64,000 nt of DNA, taken from an uncultured Sphingobacteriales bacterium (lineage in GTDB: Bacteria > Bacteroidota > Bacteroidia > Chitinophagales > Chitinophagaceae). The notes under the pieces are model-generated. The model made no database searches, had not been told where the DNA came from, and saw only the letters and a list, made by a program, of their open reading frames with translations. The DNA is taken from contig CALKHN010000090.1 in assembly GCA_937991535.1 (NCBI GenBank), positions 1-64,000 of the forward strand. The letters run 5' to 3'. Shown one piece after another: positions 17,355 through 27,258 of the stretch; position 1 is the first letter of the stretch, and every line of letters starts with the position of its first letter. The translations under genes were made by a program, and so were the position numbers.

Positions 17355-18554
17355 ATGAAAGAAAATCCCTACAGCGGTATGGATAATAGCGCATATCGTG
17401 TTGCTTATTTAATAGCGGGTTTTATCAGGCATACACTGTCAGAAAAGGAGCATGATGAACTGGATGACTGGGTAAATGAAAGTGACCATAACATGCATCT
17501 TTTTGAAGACCTGACAGATGAAAAGAACCTGGAGGCAAACCTTGAATGGATGGATAAAGTACAGACTGAACAATCGTACAATGCCATGCAGGAAAAGGGG
17601 GCATTTAATTTACCTCAAAAAAAGAACTACAACAGGCAGATATGGCTTGCAGCAGCTTCTGTAATTGTATTGCTTGGAGTGTTTTTTGTATATAAGTACA
17701 CAGCCCGTAAATCTGGTTCCGTTGAAAATATTGCTACCGCTGACACCACATTGCTTAAACCTGGTGGCAACCGTGCCACCCTAACACTTGCAGATGGAAA
17801 AGTAATTGATTTAACCTATGCTAAACCAGGACTCATAGAAGATGATTCAACTTCTCATGTGAACAAAACCGCTGATGGAGAATTAGTGTATGTAAAAGAT
17901 AGCAGCGTTACCAATGCTTCAGCTCTTCATACACTCTCCACACCGGTGGGTGGCCAATACCAGGTGATGTTGTCCGATGGCACCAAGGTATGGCTAAATG
18001 CAGCCAGCACACTAAAATACCCTCCTGCATTTAGTGTCAATGAACGTAAAGTAATACTAACAGGAGAAGCATATTTTGAAGTAGCCAAGAATGAGAGCAA
18101 ACCTTTTAGGGTATTGGTGGCAGATAGTACCACCGTGGTGGTAACGGGAACTCATTTTAATGTAAATGCTTATCAAAACGAAAAAGAACAACAGGTGACT
18201 TTATTGAAAGGCAGTGTTACGGTTTTAAATACAAACAATGTTACAAAGTTGGAACCTGGTACACAGGCTTTGATAAAAAATAAAACGATAACGAAAAGCA
18301 ATGTTGCTGACGCTGAAGAAATAACAGGCTGGAAAGATGGCTTATTTGTTTTTCACGATGCACCTATTGAATCGATAATGATGCAGCTTGAAAGATGGTA
18401 TGATGCAACAATTATTTATAAAGCAGCAACAAAGCAATTGTTTAATGCAACCATAAAAAGAGAGGAACCTTTGACCGAAGTTTTAAAACTGCTTGAGCTG
18501 AATGGTTACGTCCATTTTAAAATTGAAAACAAAACTATTTATGTACTACCCTGA
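17355..18554 (+). CDS. FecR-type anti-sigma factor (DUF4974)
   Basis: 399 residues: a cytoplasmic N-terminal anti-sigma part (1-95), one membrane segment (IWLAAASVIVLLGVFFVYKY, about 96-115), a periplasmic FecR domain (from LSTPVGGQYQVMLSDGTKVW, about 197, through EVAKNESKPFRVL) and a C-terminal DUF4974 domain ending NKTIYVLP. It transmits a signal from the SusC-like receptor's STN domain to the sigma factor encoded 57 bp upstream. Organisation sigma-FecR-SusC-SusD is standard for substrate-induced uptake loci of this phylum. Confidence 0.95.
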   Translation: MKENPYSGMDNSAYRVAYLIAGFIRHTLSEKEHDELDDWVNESDHNMHLFEDLTDEKNLEANLEWMDKVQTEQSYNAMQEKGAFNLPQKKNYNRQIWLAAASVIVLLGVFFVYKYTARKSGSVENIATADTTLLKPGGNRATLTLADGKVIDLTYAKPGLIEDDSTSHVNKTADGELVYVKDSSVTNASALHTLSTPVGGQYQVMLSDGTKVWLNAASTLKYPPAFSVNERKVILTGEAYFEVAKNESKPFRVLVADSTTVVVTGTHFNVNAYQNEKEQQVTLLKGSVTVLNTNNVTKLEPGTQALIKNKTITKSNVADAEEITGWKDGLFVFHDAPIESIMMQLERWYDATIIYKAATKQLFNATIKREEPLTEVLKLLELNGYVHFKIENKTIYVLP

Positions 18555-18682
18555 CGATTAAAGACAGCGGGTTACTGCAAACAAAAGCCGGAAGTGTTGG
18601 AAGCACTGCCGGCGGAGTTTGGGTTAACCCTTTTATCAACTGAGCTATCAACTGAATTAAGAAACCCAAACAATACAAATCT

Positions 18683-21600
18683 ATGCAATTATATACTGAT
18701 TTGCCGGGATTAAAGTACCTATTCACTATGAAACTTCTTATCTTTTTAACCGTTGTGTCCTGCTTGCAGGTTTCAGCAACAGGGTACGGCCAAACGGTTA
18801 CCCTGTCCGTAAAAAATACGTCGCTTGAAAAGGTATTTAAAGAAGTAAAAAAGCAAACCGGATTTTACTTTGTCTATACAAGGGATCAACTAAAAAATAC
18901 GCTGCCGGTTACTATCAATGTTGTAAAGGCAGAATTAAAAGAAGTACTTTCCATTTGCTTCCGCAATCAACCGCTCTCATTTGTTATTGAAGCAAACTAC
19001 ATTGTCGTTCAAACAAAAAACACGACGCTTCAGGCCGTTCCACCATCTGATTCCCTGATAGATATAAAGGGGCATGTTATGAATGAAAACGGTGAGCCTT
19101 TAACAGCTGCTACTGTTATTGCGAAGCATTCGAATAGAGGCGTTTCAACAAATAACAAAGGCGATTTTATTCTTCAGGGCGTTAACGATGGAGACATACT
19201 GATCATTTCAAGCGTAGGGTTTTACAGGGAAGAAATTGCAATTGGTGAGCAACGATTTTTTTTAATAAACCTTAGGCTTGCAATAAATAGCCTTGAAGAA
19301 ACTGTGGTGAAAGGCTATTATTCCACTTCAAGGAAATTGAATACAGGGAATGTGGTTAAAATAAATGGTGCCCAAATAACCAATCAACCGGTCTCCAATC
19401 CCATGCTTGGATTGGAAGGGCTGGTGCCGGGATTACTGATAACACAATCCAACGGTTTGCCCGGCTCAAGATTTACTGCTTTGATAAGAGGACAAAACTC
19501 TATTCAAAATGGCAACAGCCCTTTATTTATCATTGACGGTGTACCATTCTTATCTGACAATGATGCCTTAACACAATTGAATGGCGTACTTGCCAACAGC
19601 CCGTTTAATTCTATTGATCCCCACGATATCGAAAGCATCGAAATTCTAAAGGATGCCGATGCAACAGCAATTTACGGTTCAAGAGGTGCAAATGGTGTCA
19701 TACTCATTACAACCAAAAAAACTAAAGCACAAGGGAATTCCCTTTCTTTAAATATTTCTCGTGGGTGGGGCAAGGTTACCAGAACCATGCCGTTGATGAA
19801 TACACAACAATATCTTGAAATGCGAAGGGAAGCATTTTCAAATGATGGCATTACTCCTGCAAATTATAATGCCCCGGATTTGGTTTCATGGGATCAGAAT
19901 AGATATACTGACTGGAAGAAAGAATTCATTGGAGGTACTGCTCAAACATACAACGCACAGTTGCGTTATTCCGGGGGAAATCAATTCACTAAGTTTTCCG
20001 TTGGCACAGGCTATTACAAAGAAACAACTGTTTTTCCCGGAGAGTTCGGAGATAAAAAAGCTACCGCGGACATAAATATCAGTCATAAAAGTTCCGACAA
20101 TAAACTGAACCTTAATTTTATAACCAGCTATAGCAATGATAATAGCATTCTGCCTGCACAGGATCTGACAACTTTTATAAACCTGCCACCTAACAGCTAT
20201 CCGCTTAAAGATGCATCGGGTAATTTTGTTTGGAGAGAAGCAGATTACTCTGTTGGCAATCCACTGGCCCTGCTTCAGCAAAGGAATGATGTTATAACAG
20301 ACCGTTTAACTGCCAATAGTATCATTTCTTACAAACCAACCAATTCCTTTGAGATCAAGGCAAATTTTGGATACAACAACGTAGGTGTGGATGAAAAGAT
20401 TTTATCGCCCATGTCTGCGCAAGACCCTGCCTATGCACCAAAAGGCACTTCAGTATTGGGCAATAATTTTATAAGAACATGGATAATTGAGCCACAAGCT
20501 TCTTATAAGTTCAATTTGAAAACAAAGTTGCGAATCGAAGCACTTGTGGGTTCAACATGGCAAAAAACTGAATCTGAAAGGAAATTAATAACCGGGAACG
20601 GCTATACAAATGATCAATTATTAAGCTCTATAGCGGCAGCACCATATTTAACCGCTACAAACTCAAAAGTTCAATATCATTATGCTGCTGTTTTTGGAAG
20701 GATTGGAATTGATTGGGATAATAAATACATTATCAATATTACAGGACGCAGGGATGGCTCATCAAGGTTTGGCCCGGATAACCGGTTTGCAAATTTTGGC
20801 GCTGCTGGCGCTGCCTGGATATTTTCCAAAGAGCCGTTCATACAAAAAGCTTTGCCTTTTCTAAGTTTCGGAAAATTAAGAGGTAGCATTGGTCTGACAG
20901 GTAACGATCAGATAGGCAACTATCAATACCTTGATACCTATAAAGGGACAATCTTTGCTTACGACGGCCAGCCCGGGCTTACACCATCAAGATTATTTAA
21001 TTCAAACTATAGCTGGGAAGAAAATAAGAAAATAGAAGTAGCGGCAGAATTGGGCTTCTTTCAGGATAAACTAACAATGAACCTGAACTACTATAAAAAT
21101 AAAAGCGATAATCAAATTATAAGGTACAGCCTGCCCACACAAACAGGTTTTACAGATGTACTCCTGAATTTTCCCGGCGTGGTTCAAAATAAAGGATATG
21201 AGATTTTAGTCAACGCAGAAATTATTAAGACTAAAAATTTTCAATGGAATACTTCTTTTAATATTTCCCATAATCAGAATACGCTTGTTTCTTTCCCCGG
21301 ATTAGCGAACAGCAGTTATTCCTCAACGTATGTGATTGGCAAGCCATTAAATGCTTACAGGGGTTTTCATTTTACCGGTGTGGATGCGCAAAGCGGTATT
21401 TACCAGTTCGATGATTTAAATAAGGATGGCTCAATTGATAATGCGGACTATGAGTATCTCGGTACCACTGACCCAAAATACTTTGGCGGCTTTTCTAATT
21501 CCTTTAGCTATAAAGGCATCCACCTGAATATATTGCTGGAATTCAGAAAACAGCTTGGCCGTGATGCGGTATATTCTTCCGGCACTGCTTTAGGTGATAT

Positions 21601-21958
21601 TGTAAATCAGCCAACGTTTGTATTGAACCGTTGGCGCAATTCTGGAGACATTACACCTTACCAGCGTTACACACAGGATTTCTCCAACCCTGCTTATAAT
21701 CCTGCGACCTACAACATAAGTTCTTCGGATGCGGTACTTTCTGATGCATCATATATACGACTTAAAAATATTGTCTTATCCTACGATGTTCCCAGGGATT
21801 TGATAAAAAAATTGAATGGAGTTAGCTGGAAATTATTTTTCCACATGCAAAATCTTTTTACGATTACTAAATACAAGGGTCATGATCCGGAAAGCCAGTC
21901 TTTATCATCATTACCACCACTTAGAATGATCACTGTTGGAACCCACGTTAATTTTTAA
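18683..21958 (+). CDS. SusC/RagA-type TonB-linked outer-membrane receptor with STN domain
   Basis: 1091 residues. After the signal peptide (ends about VSATGYGQ), an STN domain (about 40-115) provides signalling to FecR, a carboxypeptidase-regulatory-like domain (about 128-205) follows, then the plug (VKGYYSTSRKLNTGNVVKIN onward, with PLFIIDGVPF and IEILKDADATAIYGSRGANG) and a long beta-barrel ending in an aromatic residue (THVNF). It should import an oligomer captured by the SusD partner. The first ATG gives a signal peptide with a long n-region; a second ATG at 18728 (MKLLIFLTVV) is an equally possible start. Substrate unknown: no glycoside hydrolase lies nearby. Confidence 0.95.
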   Translation: MQLYTDLPGLKYLFTMKLLIFLTVVSCLQVSATGYGQTVTLSVKNTSLEKVFKEVKKQTGFYFVYTRDQLKNTLPVTINVVKAELKEVLSICFRNQPLSFVIEANYIVVQTKNTTLQAVPPSDSLIDIKGHVMNENGEPLTAATVIAKHSNRGVSTNNKGDFILQGVNDGDILIISSVGFYREEIAIGEQRFFLINLRLAINSLEETVVKGYYSTSRKLNTGNVVKINGAQITNQPVSNPMLGLEGLVPGLLITQSNGLPGSRFTALIRGQNSIQNGNSPLFIIDGVPFLSDNDALTQLNGVLANSPFNSIDPHDIESIEILKDADATAIYGSRGANGVILITTKKTKAQGNSLSLNISRGWGKVTRTMPLMNTQQYLEMRREAFSNDGITPANYNAPDLVSWDQNRYTDWKKEFIGGTAQTYNAQLRYSGGNQFTKFSVGTGYYKETTVFPGEFGDKKATADINISHKSSDNKLNLNFITSYSNDNSILPAQDLTTFINLPPNSYPLKDASGNFVWREADYSVGNPLALLQQRNDVITDRLTANSIISYKPTNSFEIKANFGYNNVGVDEKILSPMSAQDPAYAPKGTSVLGNNFIRTWIIEPQASYKFNLKTKLRIEALVGSTWQKTESERKLITGNGYTNDQLLSSIAAAPYLTATNSKVQYHYAAVFGRIGIDWDNKYIINITGRRDGSSRFGPDNRFANFGAAGAAWIFSKEPFIQKALPFLSFGKLRGSIGLTGNDQIGNYQYLDTYKGTIFAYDGQPGLTPSRLFNSNYSWEENKKIEVAAELGFFQDKLTMNLNYYKNKSDNQIIRYSLPTQTGFTDVLLNFPGVVQNKGYEILVNAEIIKTKNFQWNTSFNISHNQNTLVSFPGLANSSYSSTYVIGKPLNAYRGFHFTGVDAQSGIYQFDDLNKDGSIDNADYEYLGTTDPKYFGGFSNSFSYKGIHLNILLEFRKQLGRDAVYSSGTALGDIVNQPTFVLNRWRNSGDITPYQRYTQDFSNPAYNPATYNISSSDAVLSDASYIRLKNIVLSYDVPRDLIKKLNGVSWKLFFHMQNLFTITKYKGHDPESQSLSSLPPLRMITVGTHVNF

Positions 21959-21968
21959 AACAGAAAAA

Positions 21969-23360
21969 ATGAAAGCAAAATACATAACCATACCTCTTTA
22001 CACCCTGCTGATATTGATGATGCAGGAATTAATATTTACTTCATGCAAAAAATTCATCGAAGTAGGAAACCCAAATGATCAGTTGAATAGCGACATGGTT
22101 TTCCTGGACAGTTCAACCGCTACCAGTGCTATCACCGGTATATACAGCGAAATGCTTACCAACAGGAATCTTTTCTCCAATTCTGCAATAACGCTTTATG
22201 GGGGCATGTCTGCAGATGAATTATATTATTACACACCAGGACTTAAAGATGAATTCAGCAAAAATGAGATCACGCAGGTAAATCATATCAATATTGATAA
22301 TTCATTTTGGAAACCTGCCTATAAATATATCTATGCGGCTAACCTTGCAATCGAAAAATTATCGCAGTCACAAGCATTATCAGGTTCACTAAAAAATCAG
22401 CTAACCGGTGAAGCCAAATTTATAAGAGCATTTTGTTATTTCCAATTGGTAAACCTGTTTAGTGATGTGCCATTAATAATTGCTACCAAATATCAAAATG
22501 CGGCTACTGCTCCAAGAGCAACCGTCACCGAAATTTATACACAAATCATCAATGATCTGACTGAAGCCAAAACGCTATTAAACGTACAATATGTTTCCAC
22601 CGGAAGAGTCCGTCCAAACAAGTGGACTGCGGCAGCACTTCTTTCACGCTGCTACTTATATACCAATCGCTGGCAGGAAGCAGAAACCCAAGCCAATGCA
22701 GTTATTACTTCAGGCGTATATTCGTTGGAAACTGATTTAAATAAAGTTTTTTTACATAGCAGCAATGAAGCTATCTGGCAGCTAATACCTGTTCGTCCGG
22801 GCTTTAATACTTACGAAGGTTTGGAGATATTGCCAAGCAGTCCTTTTTCCTATCCCACATATCTTGTTACACAAGGTTTGCGTAATTCATTCGAAAATGG
22901 AGACAATAGAAAAAGCTTATGGATCAATTCAAGGGTTTATAATAACGATACCTTGTATTTTCCTTTTAAATATAAATTGCCAAACGGTTCATCGCTAACC
23001 GAATATTATATGGTGTTCAGGCTGTCAGAACAATACCTGATTCGTGCAGAAGCAGCACTGAATCAAAATAAGATTTCAGATGCGCAAGCTGACATTAATA
23101 TTGTAAGAATCCGTGCAGGGCTTGGAAATACAGCAGCAAACAATATATCATCGTTAAAGCTGGCTATTGAACAGGAAAGAAGAACTGAATTTTTCTGTGA
23201 ATGGGCACATCGTTGGTATGATCTGAAAAGGACTAATAGAGCTAATGATATTCTATCGTCTTTAAAAGGTCCTACCTGGCAATCAACTGATGTTTTATGG
23301 CCTGTTCCCCAACAGGAAATAAACTTGAATCCTTCACTTTCTCAAAACCCCGGATACTAA
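21969..23360 (+). CDS. SusD/RagB-type outer-membrane lipoprotein
   Basis: 463 residues from MKAKYITI; starting here places a lipoprotein signal with lipobox FTSC about 25 residues in and avoids the overlap with susC given by an earlier start. Mature protein shows SusD features: N-terminal EVGNPNDQL, the TPR-rich core (FIRAFCYFQLVNLFSDVPL) and C-terminal WAHRWYDLKRTNRAND and PVPQQEINLNPSLSQNPGY. It is the surface lid that captures substrate for the SusC barrel. Confidence 0.95.
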   Translation: MKAKYITIPLYTLLILMMQELIFTSCKKFIEVGNPNDQLNSDMVFLDSSTATSAITGIYSEMLTNRNLFSNSAITLYGGMSADELYYYTPGLKDEFSKNEITQVNHINIDNSFWKPAYKYIYAANLAIEKLSQSQALSGSLKNQLTGEAKFIRAFCYFQLVNLFSDVPLIIATKYQNAATAPRATVTEIYTQIINDLTEAKTLLNVQYVSTGRVRPNKWTAAALLSRCYLYTNRWQEAETQANAVITSGVYSLETDLNKVFLHSSNEAIWQLIPVRPGFNTYEGLEILPSSPFSYPTYLVTQGLRNSFENGDNRKSLWINSRVYNNDTLYFPFKYKLPNGSSLTEYYMVFRLSEQYLIRAEAALNQNKISDAQADINIVRIRAGLGNTAANNISSLKLAIEQERRTEFFCEWAHRWYDLKRTNRANDILSSLKGPTWQSTDVLWPVPQQEINLNPSLSQNPGY

Positions 23361-23372
23361 AAAACCACCTGC

Positions 23373-23390
23373 GGCTTTATTTTAAAAGCC
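23373..23390 (+). terminator. Weak hairpin between susD and tlpA
   Basis: GGCTTT and AAAGCC can pair around a 6-nt AT loop 12 bp after the susD stop. No T-run follows, so it may act only as an mRNA-stability or attenuation element before the thioredoxin-like gene. Confidence 0.3.
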
Positions 23391-23418
23391 TGCAAAATCA
23401 TCTTTAAATTTTATTGAA

Positions 23419-24708
23419 ATGGCCCATAAAATTATGCGCCTGGTGGTTTTATTTTTAATCCCATTAGGCAGCTATGCCCAAACTGGTAAAACTTTCAACA
23501 TTGGAGATTCAATGCCGGAGTTGACTTTTACTAATATCTTTAATCAACCCGGTACTTCAATTTCACTAAGTAGCTACAAGCACAAACTAATCATTATAGA
23601 CTTCTGGAATCGTTGGTGCGGCACCTGCATTGAAGCGTTTCCAAAAATGGAAAAACTTCAAAATGAGTTTGGAGATAAAATAAAAATCTTGTTGGTGACA
23701 AGTGATAAAAACGAAGAAGTAGCCAAACTATTCAGGAGATTTAAATTACCGTCATTGACAATAATACCAAATGATACCGTACTCAACCAGATGTTCCCAC
23801 ATGCCGCAGTTCCACATCATGTATGGGTAAATCCTGATGGACGCATACAATTTATCACTGACGGATATAACGCAACATCGCAAAATGTATCAAAAGTATT
23901 AGATGGAGAAAATGTGAAGCTCCATAAAAAAAATGAAGCAACAGATGTTGATAAAGATGCAGATTTATGGATGGAAGGAAATGGCCGGTTGCAGAAATAT
24001 ATAAACAGTTATTCTTTCGCTATGCCCAGGATTAATGAAATAGGATCTTCTTATTATACTTTTATTAAGGACACAACAAATAATAATTGTGGGTTTAAGT
24101 TTGTTAATATCTCCTTGCTGATGTTATATAAAATTGCGTTTGGTGGTTCTATCAATTTTCAAAATGCAGCATTTGCACAAAATAACAGAGTTCAGTTTAA
24201 TGTTCCGGGTGGCAATAAGTTTTTTGAATATCCAGATGAAACGGATAGCATAGCCGATTGGGAAAAAAGAAATCTCGTTTGCTATGAGTCAAAATGGAAG
24301 TTGCACAATGATAGTTTGGCTTATCAATATTTACAAGACGATGCAAACAGGTTCTTCCATTTTTCAGTTAAAGTGGAAAGTAAAACAGTACCATGTTATA
24401 TACTCAGGAAGGCAAGTAATTTTTATCAAATAAAATCTTTCAATAAAAAAAAATTATTTGAGTTTACTGATTCATCATTCATTTTAAAAAGCATGCCCGT
24501 TGCTGTCCTTATAGGGAGTTTGAATGGGGTATCGCTTTTTAAAACTTCACCAGTAGTAGATGAAACTAGCTATTCTTGCAATATTGATATCCATCTTGTA
24601 AATGCGTTTACAGATATAACAACATTAAAAAGGGAGCTATTAAGAAACGGGTTATTGCTGGAACAGGGAAAAAGAAAAATGAAGATGCTTGTAATAAGTT
24701 CCAAATAA
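23419..24708 (+). CDS. TlpA-like secreted thioredoxin-fold protein with extra C-terminal domain
   Basis: 429 residues. A signal peptide (MRLVVLFLIPLGSYAQ) precedes a redoxin/TlpA domain (about 24-160) with the active site WCGTC (Cys67, Cys70) and a cis-Pro loop near AAVPHHVW. The C-terminal 270 residues are not recognised; they recur in Bacteroidota TlpA-like proteins encoded after SusC/SusD pairs. The protein is exported and probably reduces or isomerises disulfides of envelope proteins. Fifth gene of the sigma-FecR-SusC-SusD run. Confidence 0.88.
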   Translation: MAHKIMRLVVLFLIPLGSYAQTGKTFNIGDSMPELTFTNIFNQPGTSISLSSYKHKLIIIDFWNRWCGTCIEAFPKMEKLQNEFGDKIKILLVTSDKNEEVAKLFRRFKLPSLTIIPNDTVLNQMFPHAAVPHHVWVNPDGRIQFITDGYNATSQNVSKVLDGENVKLHKKNEATDVDKDADLWMEGNGRLQKYINSYSFAMPRINEIGSSYYTFIKDTTNNNCGFKFVNISLLMLYKIAFGGSINFQNAAFAQNNRVQFNVPGGNKFFEYPDETDSIADWEKRNLVCYESKWKLHNDSLAYQYLQDDANRFFHFSVKVESKTVPCYILRKASNFYQIKSFNKKKLFEFTDSSFILKSMPVAVLIGSLNGVSLFKTSPVVDETSYSCNIDIHLVNAFTDITTLKRELLRNGLLLEQGKRKMKMLVISSK

Positions 24709-24711
24709 TGA

Positions 24712-24752
24712 AAGAAGCCAGCACCAACTATTTGCTGGCTTCTTACTTTTTC
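24712..24752. terminator. Bidirectional terminator between convergent genes
   Basis: AAGAAGCCAGC (24712-24722) pairs perfectly with GCTGGCTTCTT (24734-24744). A T-rich run follows on the plus strand and an A-rich stretch precedes it, giving a U-run on the minus strand too. It sits between tlpA and the minus-strand small secreted gene. Confidence 0.85.
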
Positions 24753-24755
24753 AAA

Positions 24756-25049
24756 CTAGTTCTTTACCCTGATAGTATAAGATTTAGTTAAATCAGGATG
24801 TCCAAATCCATCATCGGTGGCACTTTCAACACCGCAGCGATGTGCTGTTCCGCTGCAGGATAAGGTACCAGTGCCTACAAAAGTGTAGTTTGCAGGGTTG
24901 TTAAGATTTGAAGGATCGTCCTGCCCCGGCTGCCCATACAGGTTATAGGTGTAACTGTTGCCTGCAAGTGTTGCATTTTTATGGTTAACAGTAAAAGCTG
25001 ATGCAGTTAGAGCCAGCATAACAGCAAAAATTCCAAGATACTTTTTCAT
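24756..25049 (-). CDS. Small secreted protein, DUF6520-like
   Basis: 97 residues: signal peptide (MKKYLGIFAVMLALTASAF), then a mature part of about 75 residues with two cysteines (TLSCSGTAHRCGV) likely to form a disulfide. It resembles the DUF6520 group, small exported proteins that in this phylum are regularly encoded beside a MauE/DoxX-like membrane protein, as here (34 bp downstream of it). Function unknown; possibly a peptide exported and processed together with its membrane neighbour. Confidence 0.75.
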   Translation of the reverse strand: MKKYLGIFAVMLALTASAFTVNHKNATLAGNSYTYNLYGQPGQDDPSNLNNPANYTFVGTGTLSCSGTAHRCGVESATDDGFGHPDLTKSYTIRVKN

Positions 25050-25083
25050 AAAAAAATGTTTGTTTAAATAATTGCCTACTTTT

Positions 25084-25545
25084 TTATACAGGTTTTCGGC
25101 TTGCCCTGTTTATTGCAATAAAAACTTTATGCTTAGGGATAGAAAATAGGGAGATAAGAATAAGTACAATAATGAAGCTATTAAACAGCAGATGATTACT
25201 CCACGATAATTCTTTTAAGATGCCGCCGCAGGAACAAGGGAGATTGGGTACAAATAAAAGCATATAGGCTATGTAAACAGTAAACATTGTCATCAATAAT
25301 AGCGAAAGTAAAAGCCCTGTTCGCATATATTTACTCACTAAAAGCAATACAACTATCAGCAGTTCACTTACAGGAATTAGCCAGGAGATAATTGCTCCCT
25401 GTTGTTTGATGATTGGAGATAGTAAGATAGTAACTTCAAAAGTATCATGATCCATCAATTTACTCATGCCTGTATAAGTAAATAAAAAGATCAGGAGATA
25501 ACGTGTTGCAATGTTTAAATGATTTATTTTTTCTATTGTCTTCAT
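25084..25545 (-). CDS. MauE/DoxX-like membrane protein
   Basis: 153 residues from MKTIEKINH, with four hydrophobic segments (IATRYLLIFLFTYTGMSKLM; WLIPVSELLIVVLLLV; LLLSLLLMTMFTVYIAYMLL; HLLFNSFIIVLILISLF) and a loop CSCGGILKEL carrying vicinal cysteines, as in MauE-type redox proteins. These help disulfide chemistry in the envelope. It is encoded upstream of the small Cys-containing secreted protein, a pairing seen repeatedly in Bacteroidota. Confidence 0.85.
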   Translation of the reverse strand: MKTIEKINHLNIATRYLLIFLFTYTGMSKLMDHDTFEVTILLSPIIKQQGAIISWLIPVSELLIVVLLLVSKYMRTGLLLSLLLMTMFTVYIAYMLLFVPNLPCSCGGILKELSWSNHLLFNSFIIVLILISLFSIPKHKVFIAINRASRKPV

Positions 25546-25642
25546 AGCAATTTGCAATGGAGAACAAAGCTCTTACATTCTTTCTTTAATTTTTTTAGAA
25601 AGCTGTTTGCAAACAGCGTATAAAGTTTTGCAAAGGGTATTA

Positions 25643-26623
25643 TTAGCGTCTTAATGAACCTGGCGTTATCCCAAACTGCCTGCGGAAGGCTGTGATAAAA
25701 TTAGTGGTACGTGGATATCCGACCAGTGAAGCAATTTCTTTCACGGGCTTATTTGTATTGAGGATAAGTTGTCTCGCCTGTTGCATTTTTTGTTCCAGCA
25801 ACCACTCAAATATCCCGGCGTGAAAGTATTTTCTGAACCCGGATTTTAGTTTGAATTCGTTAATAGCTACCTGCTTCGAAAGAGATCTGATAGAAGGAGG
25901 TTTTTTATCAATATGCTTTTCCAATATTGTACGGGCTTCGTGTATCCTTGCAATTTCGAATGGAGTGAAATGGTATGATTTGGTACTTCCCTTAAATGAG
26001 ACTTCTAATAACTGAAATAGTAATTCACGTACCTTTAAATCATAGTAAAATTGCCTTGTTGTTTCATCATAAGGGCAATCAAGAATTTGATTGGTAATTT
26101 CTTTCATTGAAGGAATAGACCATCCACCTTTTCCGTTTAATATGGTATGAGGTGATTCCTGAAGCAACGTTTTTAATTCAGGAAAAAAAGGAGTTAGTTC
26201 CTCCAGTAACTTAGGAGAATAAAAAAACTCGATCAATTTAAAGTCTTCTTTTTTTTCAAAAAGTACATTGCAATTGGAGCCTTCGGTAAAATAGCAGATG
26301 TATTGATCTTTTCGTAAATGGAACTTTCCAATAGTATTTATTTCCTTTCTTGCCTCATTTTTCAAAATGAAATAACTATAAAGACCATATTGTGCTATCC
26401 AGTTTTTTGCCTTAAGTTTTTTAAAAAGATTGCCCGTAGTTAGTCTGATGAAATAATTGTCCCCGGTTAATTGTTGCAGGACTATGTCTGCCAGGTTTGT
26501 TTTAACTGAAACTGCAGCTGCACCCCTAATGAGTGGGCCTTTGTAATCCAAAGGTAATCCCGGCTGAAACTCAAGGATTGAATTATCCGGTAAAGTAAGT
26601 TCTATATTATTCATAGGTTCCAA
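25643..26623 (-). CDS. AraC family transcriptional regulator
   Basis: 326 residues with an N-terminal effector domain and a C-terminal AraC double helix-turn-helix (from about residue 225: IHEARTILEKHIDKKP, NEFKLKSGFRKYFHAGIFEW, KEIASLVGYPRTTNFITAFR, ending FGITPGSLRR). It is 98 bp upstream of the MauE-like gene on the same strand, so it may regulate that pair. The effector is unknown. Confidence 0.92.
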   Translation of the reverse strand: MEPMNNIELTLPDNSILEFQPGLPLDYKGPLIRGAAAVSVKTNLADIVLQQLTGDNYFIRLTTGNLFKKLKAKNWIAQYGLYSYFILKNEARKEINTIGKFHLRKDQYICYFTEGSNCNVLFEKKEDFKLIEFFYSPKLLEELTPFFPELKTLLQESPHTILNGKGGWSIPSMKEITNQILDCPYDETTRQFYYDLKVRELLFQLLEVSFKGSTKSYHFTPFEIARIHEARTILEKHIDKKPPSIRSLSKQVAINEFKLKSGFRKYFHAGIFEWLLEQKMQQARQLILNTNKPVKEIASLVGYPRTTNFITAFRRQFGITPGSLRR

Positions 26624-26993
26624 GTTTACACACTCACTGCCGAGCTAATAGAAATAGTTGACGGCCTCGTACCAATTATAAAGTTAATTTTTTAAAGCGA
26701 ATAACTCAAACTACGGCTTGTGGAATTCTGTAGGGCTATTAGAGAAGTTAGGAAAATGGCGGGAAAGAAAAATATCTATATTCTTAGTAGTTCAGGTATT
26801 ACACATTGATGTCCCAATGCAGGACTTTTGACCAATGACAATTTACCTGGTGCAAATACTTCTTAAAAGAGTAATTCATTTTCGTAGTTTCTAAATATAT
26901 CAATGTCGCGGCCTGCTCTCCCAAAGTCATTACATCAAAATCTGCTAGTCACTCATCCGCTGCAAGTTGCTCGTGAGATTTTCAAGGGATTAC

Positions 26994-27123
26994 AAAGACC
27001 CGGCATAGTACTCCTGTCTTATTTCTTAACGCCTTCGGCAAATAAGCCAGGAGAACTATGCCGGACTACGATATTGATCATTGAGGTTGACTCGTACCTC
27101 ACCAACCACAATTCAAGATTTTA
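26994..27123. repeat. ~130-bp imperfect direct repeat, copy 1, with 65-nt hairpin
   Basis: Matches 33848-33980 in direct orientation along most of its length (shared blocks include GCCTTCGGCAAATAAGCCAG and CTCACCAACCACAATTC). Copy 1 contains a strong hairpin: CCGGCATAGT (27000-27009) with ACTATGCCGG (27055-27064), CTCCTG with CAGGAG, and CTTATTT with AAATAAG, closed by GCC-TTCG-GC. The two copies bracket the mutasome cassette and RES-like gene. They may be copies of a palindromic repetitive element or duplicated flanks of a mobile segment. Confidence 0.75.
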
Positions 27124-27195
27124 ATAATAAAAGACCATTGGAAAGCTTTATTACAAAGACTTAATAATTAGTCATTTAGATATATTGCTAAACTA

Positions 27196-27229
27196 TTTGT
27201 CATTATAATACTAAATATATTAGTATTTG
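27196..27229 (+). promoter_or_regulatory. Promoter-like boxes with overlapping palindrome before DnaE-type gene
   Basis: A TTTG (27196-27199) and a second TTTG preceded by TAGTA (27226-27229) approximate the Bacteroidota -33/-7 elements. Between and overlapping them, ATACTAAATATATTAGTAT (27208-27226) has perfect 7-bp arms and a 5-bp centre. This is the expected place for a repressor such as an SOS regulator. The spacing in the -7 box is one base longer than consensus. Confidence 0.45.
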
Positions 27230-27258
27230 ATTCTACCTTAGCTTTTGAAAAAGGAGTT

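Larger units (their letters stand above)
26624..27258. other. Intergenic region carrying repeat copy 1 and mutasome promoter
   Basis: 635 bp between the AraC gene and the DnaE-type gene. A 73-codon frame runs through it but overlaps the palindromic repeat and shows no protein-like features. Contents supported are the long direct repeat with its hairpin (26994-27123) and a palindrome plus promoter-like boxes just before the polymerase gene. Confidence 0.6.

Noticed and set aside
26903..27124. 73-codon plus-strand frame
   Set aside because: Overlaps the long direct repeat and hairpin and has no protein-like features; the frame is a by-product of the repeat.
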